From Stercorarius parasiticus (Eukaryota > Chordata > Aves > Charadriiformes > Stercorariidae): a stretch of DNA of 64,000 nucleotides. The DNA is taken from contig VWZL01002016.1 in the NCBI GenBank assembly GCA_013396915.1, positions 310,001 to 374,000 on the forward strand, in the 5' to 3' direction. The notes under the pieces were generated by a model. That model saw only the letters and a program-made list of their open reading frames with translations, made no database searches and had not been told where the DNA came from. This document shows positions 62,145-64,000 of this stretch, piece after piece. The position numbers were made by a program, and so were the translations under genes. Numbering within the stretch: position 1 is the stretch's first letter; every line of letters starts with the position of its first letter.

Positions 62145-64000
62145 TGAAAGGGTGGGGTAGGACATGAAACAGAACAACACTGGGAAGGCTGCAGAGAGAA
62201 GAGAATGGAAAAACTAGATAATGTCTTAGTGTTCCTTTAATTTTTTAGGCCTTCTATCCTGCCTCCCTGAGGAAATGAAGAGTCACAATTGTATTATCCT
62301 TTAAAACCAGAGGAAATTCAACAGTGAGTCAATAGTCTCAATGGTTTTTGAACACTAAATTTCTCAAGGTTTTATGAAGATAGTTGAGTAGAAGAGACAC
62401 CTTACTAATGCATGACCATGGCTCTTCCCTCAATAATCCTTCCCTTTTTCCTCCTAATGGCAGAGAATCAACACAGGAACTCAAATGAGAGAACTCAATT
62501 TCTTTAGGCCTTCTACTACAGATCTAGTTTTAAAAGACGTTTTGTACAATTACTTGCTTTGCTGCTTTGTCATTAGAGATTCCCTTACAGAAAACAGATT
62601 ATTAGTATATCCTCCAAGGTTACATTAATTGCAAGGTTAACAGGTATTTAAATAACACTGCTGTAAGGAGCTTTAATTTTAAAAACCCAGCAAGGAGTAC
62701 TGGGTAGAGAAGAGACCCTATGTATATGTGAAGGAGCACAGAAGAGCTGCCAAATAGGAATATAATTAACCTTATGGTGAACATTCAAGAAGATACTAGA
62801 AAACCATAATAGCGTTGTATATTTCTGAATGCTTAACCACACTACATCAACCACGTCAATTTTCAGTAAGCATTTATTTAAAGTTTAAGAGAGAAACCTG
62901 GATACCTGCCAAGCTATTCAGGTCTTTTAAATACCTGCCTGCTTCAGCTATTATGAAAAGTTCACAAAGTTCTGGAAATCTAGCAACAGGACATGTTTTG
63001 ACTCAAACTTCTCAGGGCTTATAGAAAAAAAAGTCCCTCTCCTATAAAAAAAAAAAACAACACCTACTTAACTAAGAATATAGGCCAAAAACACTGTATA
63101 AAACATTAAAGTAGTACACTGGTGGCTGGTTTTAACCCTTCCTTGCCTCCCTTCCCCAATGGTAGCTGATCATCCATCTACTGCATGAGAATGAGAACAT
63201 TCCACTAAGCTCAGAGTAAATCTTGCTCCTAGGAAAATCAAAAAAGTTAAAATGAACATCAAAACAAGTTCCCAAAAAAGCTACAGCACTCAAGCAATTA
63301 TACAATGAGGAAAGGTATGTGGTTATACACAACAATTACAAGAAAATGTATCAGGGAAAAATTAAGAGAAAACATTTCTAACAAAGGAAAATTTAGTGTT
63401 GCAATGAAATTGTTAAATCATGGACAATAATTACAAAGAAAAATATAAATATCTGATCTCCCTTATTCCTGAGTACGTACTACAGTCCAAATACCCTCTA
63501 CACATGTATATTCACAGCTTTCTTTGTGAATTTCAAGGAAGTAAGAGAAGAAAATGAAGAATCAGGAATTTAGTCAACCTTACAAGAAGCAGACTGAACT
63601 AAGACCTATGAGTTAAGTAAAGCAGAAGAAAGATCCTTCCTTTCTGCATACTGTAAAAAGTTGACTTTTCCTAGGTTGTATAGGATTTCAAAAAGTATGT
63701 GGACATGATATGAAATTTTAAGTTCTGGCATTGCTCCAGTTTCCTTAGACTACAAAATATTTATACAATGTGATTCTTTTTTCTGCATTTCTAGAACATA
63801 CTCAGTAATGTGTTAAACAAAATTAGACTACTCAATAAACAATGTTTTTAAAAACTTTATTTTAAGAATAGCTCACTGTGCATGTTAAGGATCAGCTACC
63901 ACATATTCCAAAACCCTGTATTATCAGGTCAAACTGTGAGATACAACTATATCTTCATTAAAAGATTTATTAAGCAAAGTGTTCAACGACTGTTTAAAAA
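62145..64000. other. No gene recognised; intron-like
   Basis: A-over-T and C-over-G on the plus strand (28 A, 14 T, 12 C, 6 G in the line 63061-63120). A good minus-strand acceptor (TTTTTTGATTTTCCTAG at about 63233-63249) has no convincing exon after it. An A-run lies at about 63045-63057. The sequence is cut by the window end. Confidence 0.4.

Noticed and set aside
63132..63335. Minus-strand acceptor TTTTTTGATTTTCCTAG followed by an open frame
   Set aside because: No donor follows and the open part is short; T-rich sequence gives many such acceptors.
1..64000. CRISPR arrays, operons, prophage or endogenous retrovirus
   Set aside because: No spaced direct repeats, no long co-directional frames, no paired LTRs or primer-binding site seen; composition and repeats are vertebrate.

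Overview
The window looks like non-coding vertebrate nuclear DNA, most likely from a bird. It is AT-rich, has vertebrate-type microsatellites and short runs of N, and carries sparse CR1 LINE fragments. By eye, recognisable interspersed repeats make up only a few percent of the 64 kb, which fits a bird better than a turtle or crocodilian, although several old CR1 copies are of a type shared across those groups. I see no bacterial features: no operons, no CRISPR array, and no rRNA or tRNA genes. No gene could be identified by name. Most open frames of 60-150 codons are either short chance frames, translated simple repeats (GAAGA and TATTC pentamers), or frames running through N or poly-G.

Layout. 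1-21 kb: mixed-composition intergenic or intronic DNA with several GC-rich, CpG-poor patches (about 3.4-3.6, 4.75-4.95, 13.9-14.1, 15.6-15.85 and 18.9-19.2 kb), a 337-base assembly gap (6125-6461), a 198-base pure polypurine tract (7461-7658), a few degraded ancient repeats, and some AT-rich blocks with motif content like conserved non-coding elements. 21.8-23.0 kb: the clearest repeats, a roughly 0.86 kb CR1 3' fragment and a second CR1 3' end, both on the plus strand. 23-38 kb: mostly featureless, with a GC-rich open frame at 30.3-30.6 kb. 38.4-40.9 kb: three CR1 3' fragments (minus, plus, minus); the plus copy runs into a 139-base TATTC-type microsatellite. 41-49 kb: featureless apart from simple repeats. 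49-64 kb: the plus strand has more A than T in most lines counted by hand, the direction expected if the minus strand is transcribed. In the same part the minus strand holds exon-like open frames with good splice signals (54.38-54.92 kb) and a joined acceptor-donor motif like a recursive splice site (59.64-59.67 kb).

The most useful hypothesis is that the right quarter is part of a minus-strand gene, probably intron with perhaps a few small exons. This is inference: reading phases do not join cleanly across the candidate exons and no protein family was recognised. No undescribed system can be claimed from this sequence.
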